A stretch of 5,690 nucleotides of DNA from an uncultured bacterium (GTDB taxonomy: Bacteria > Cyanobacteriota > Vampirovibrionia > Gastranaerophilales > Gastranaerophilaceae). The position numbers were made by a program, and so were the translations under genes. The stretch is from the NCBI GenBank assembly GCA_900554095.1, contig USGC01000116.1, forward strand, positions 1 to 5,690, read 5' to 3'. This document shows, one piece after another, positions 4,919 to 5,690 of this stretch. The notes under the pieces were generated by a model that did not search any database, was not told the origin of the DNA, and worked only from the letters and a program-made list of their open reading frames with translations. The first letter of the stretch is position 1, and each line of letters starts with the position of its first letter.

Positions 4919-5584
4919 TTATAATTTATACGGATAATCATCCTTGAATTCCCAGTTGTCGAATTGCAGAAGGTTTGTACAATAAGAACGACTATCTGAA
5001 ACACATAAACGTTTAGCTTCTTCGCGGCTTGTCGCAAATCTCTCATCAAAAGCGCCAAAAACCTTGCCATTAGTTAATACGTGCCAAGTAGCATTGTGAG
5101 GAGGAAGGCATAGCAGAAAAGTAAAAATATCACGCCCAAGTACATTTGGTTTTCTTTCACCATTTACGTCATAGCGCATATCTACACAACCTCCATTATA
5201 TAACTTAAGAGTCGAACCGTCTGCAAAATATACCCGCATCTGAGATGGATCATTAGGAATTGTGGCCTCTATACGTACAGTTTTTAAGTAATCTTTTAAA
5301 TATTTATTATACCATTGATTTATGGCTGCATTTTGATCGCTAGGAACTACATCTGATCCATCTTCGTTCCATATAATACCAGTTTTAGACCAATATAAGG
5401 CAGAACCGTTATCTACTTCTGATAGCATTATGGCCTGCTCCATGGAGCTTACAAACTTTTTCAACCGCGCGGTTGCTTCTTGTTTTTTATGATGTTGGAT
5501 TAATGCCGGTAATGTTAATGCTGCTACTATCCCGATTACGCCGAGAGTAATTAGGACTTCCGCTAATGTAAATGAATTTTTCAT
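4919..5584 (-). CDS. Type IV pilin-like / type II secretion pseudopilin-like protein
   Basis: A 221-residue protein with a class III signal sequence: short leader MKNS, cleavage expected before Phe5, then FTLAEVLITLG with the conserved glutamate at mature position 5 (Glu9) and a hydrophobic helix to about residue 29. Such proteins are cut and N-methylated by a prepilin peptidase and assemble into type IV pili or secretion pseudopili across the inner membrane. The residue before the cleavage site is Ser rather than the usual Gly. The C-terminal part has four cysteines (133, 159, 194, 202) that could form two disulfides, and a D-x-NG-x4-PN-x2-G-x-D block (139-152) resembling that of other pseudopilins. 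The ATG has GAGGT just upstream and fits the leader; the longer in-frame TTG start lies within the -35. No pilus assembly genes are nearby. Pilin class is firm; the exact role is unknown. Confidence 0.85.
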   Translation of the reverse strand: MKNSFTLAEVLITLGVIGIVAALTLPALIQHHKKQEATARLKKFVSSMEQAIMLSEVDNGSALYWSKTGIIWNEDGSDVVPSDQNAAINQWYNKYLKDYLKTVRIEATIPNDPSQMRVYFADGSTLKLYNGGCVDMRYDVNGERKPNVLGRDIFTFLLCLPPHNATWHVLTNGKVFGAFDERFATSREEAKRLCVSDSRSYCTNLLQFDNWEFKDDYPYKL

Positions 5585-5588
5585 ACTG

Positions 5589-5593
5589 ACCTC
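5589..5593 (-). promoter_or_regulatory. Ribosome binding site that fixes the pilin-like start
   Basis: GAGGT on the minus strand ends four bases before the ATG at 5582-5584. It selects the short MKNS leader typical of prepilins over the upstream in-frame ATG and TTG codons. Confidence 0.7.
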
Positions 5594-5615
5594 ACGCTTG
5601 CTAAACTTATTATTC

Positions 5616-5644
5616 ATTATAACATTATTTTGGTCAGTTTGCAA
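5616..5644 (-). promoter_or_regulatory. Extended -10 promoter of the pilin-like gene
   Basis: On the minus strand TTGCAA (5639-5644) and a perfect TATAAT (5616-5621) are 17 bases apart, and TG plus one base precedes the -10. Transcription should start near 5609, leaving a leader of about 25 bases. No operator-like dyad is seen next to it. Confidence 0.75.
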
Positions 5645-5690
5645 GTGGTCTAATTTTTTACCTTTAAGCGGTACGAACCCGCGAGCCCTC
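5645..5690. other. GC-rich right-edge segment of unknown nature
   Basis: The last 23 or so bases are much richer in G and C than the rest of the intergenic DNA. They contain a small hairpin, GCGG (5668-5671) and CCGC (5679-5682) around a 7-base loop. On the minus strand one frame reads EGSRVRTA and then a TAA stop (5664-5666), which could be the tail of an upstream gene. Another frame reads without a stop into the pilin-like gene. Neither can be judged without the sequence beyond the edge. Confidence 0.3.

Noticed and set aside
5585..5644. Upstream TTG start for the pilin-like protein (20 extra residues)
   Set aside because: The TTG coincides with the -35 element of a good promoter, and prepilin leaders are short, which fits the ATG at 5584.
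5668..5690. Possible end of a tRNA gene (hairpin with a 7-base loop near GGTTCG-like sequence)
   Set aside because: The stem is only 4 bp, the loop reads GTTCGTA on the minus strand rather than a T-loop of TTCRANY form, and no acceptor stem or other arms are visible.
1..5690. Small circular plasmid joined at the window ends
   Set aside because: Gene content (aminotransferase, MlaE, Ycf23) is chromosomal in character; no replication or mobilisation gene and no end overlap is visible.

Overview
The window looks like chromosomal DNA from an AT-rich, Gram-negative-type bacterium, most likely a non-photosynthetic relative of the cyanobacteria (Melainabacteria/Vampirovibrionia, possibly the gut order Gastranaerophilales). 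Two things point there. One is a Ycf23/DUF561 gene, a family otherwise known from cyanobacteria and plastids. The other is a pilin-like protein beginning FTLAEVLITLG, a style common in that lineage. The MlaE-type permease implies an outer membrane. This placement is inferred from recognised protein families, not from a search.

Layout from left to right. Positions 1-92 hold the first nine codons of a minus-strand gene that runs off the window, with its own extended -10 promoter and a strong ribosome binding site. Positions 73-1744 hold a compact minus-strand pair, a branched-chain aminotransferase (ilvE-like) followed 16 bases later by an MlaE-family lipid-transport permease. Positions 1789-1827 are a terminator built on a perfect 28-bp palindrome. 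Positions 1854-3113 encode a 419-residue protein I do not recognise, with an alanine-rich hydrophobic stretch ending in a lipobox-like cysteine, a two-copy 13-residue repeat and a proline-rich linker. Its upstream region carries a promoter with a perfect 17-bp dyad. Positions 3294-3971 encode a small exported HtrA-like serine protease without a PDZ domain, ended by its own terminator. A 131-base divergent region separates it from the plus-strand Ycf23/DUF561 gene (4103-4861), which has a near-consensus promoter. A bidirectional terminator (4883-4912) lies between that gene and a convergent minus-strand type IV pilin-like gene (4919-5584) with a clear extended -10 promoter. The last 46 bases are GC-rich and unexplained.

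The genes do not form one pathway. Only ilvE and mlaE look co-transcribed; the others appear to be single-gene units with their own promoters or terminators. Three of them act at or beyond the inner membrane: the lipid permease, the protease and the pilin-like protein. The unknown protein may join them if its internal lipobox is real.

The least explained parts are the two window ends (a G7 run just after a start codon on the left, a GC-rich block on the right), the cysteine pattern of the protease, and the 419-residue protein with its dyad-containing promoter. I see no convincing new defence, mobile or RNA system.
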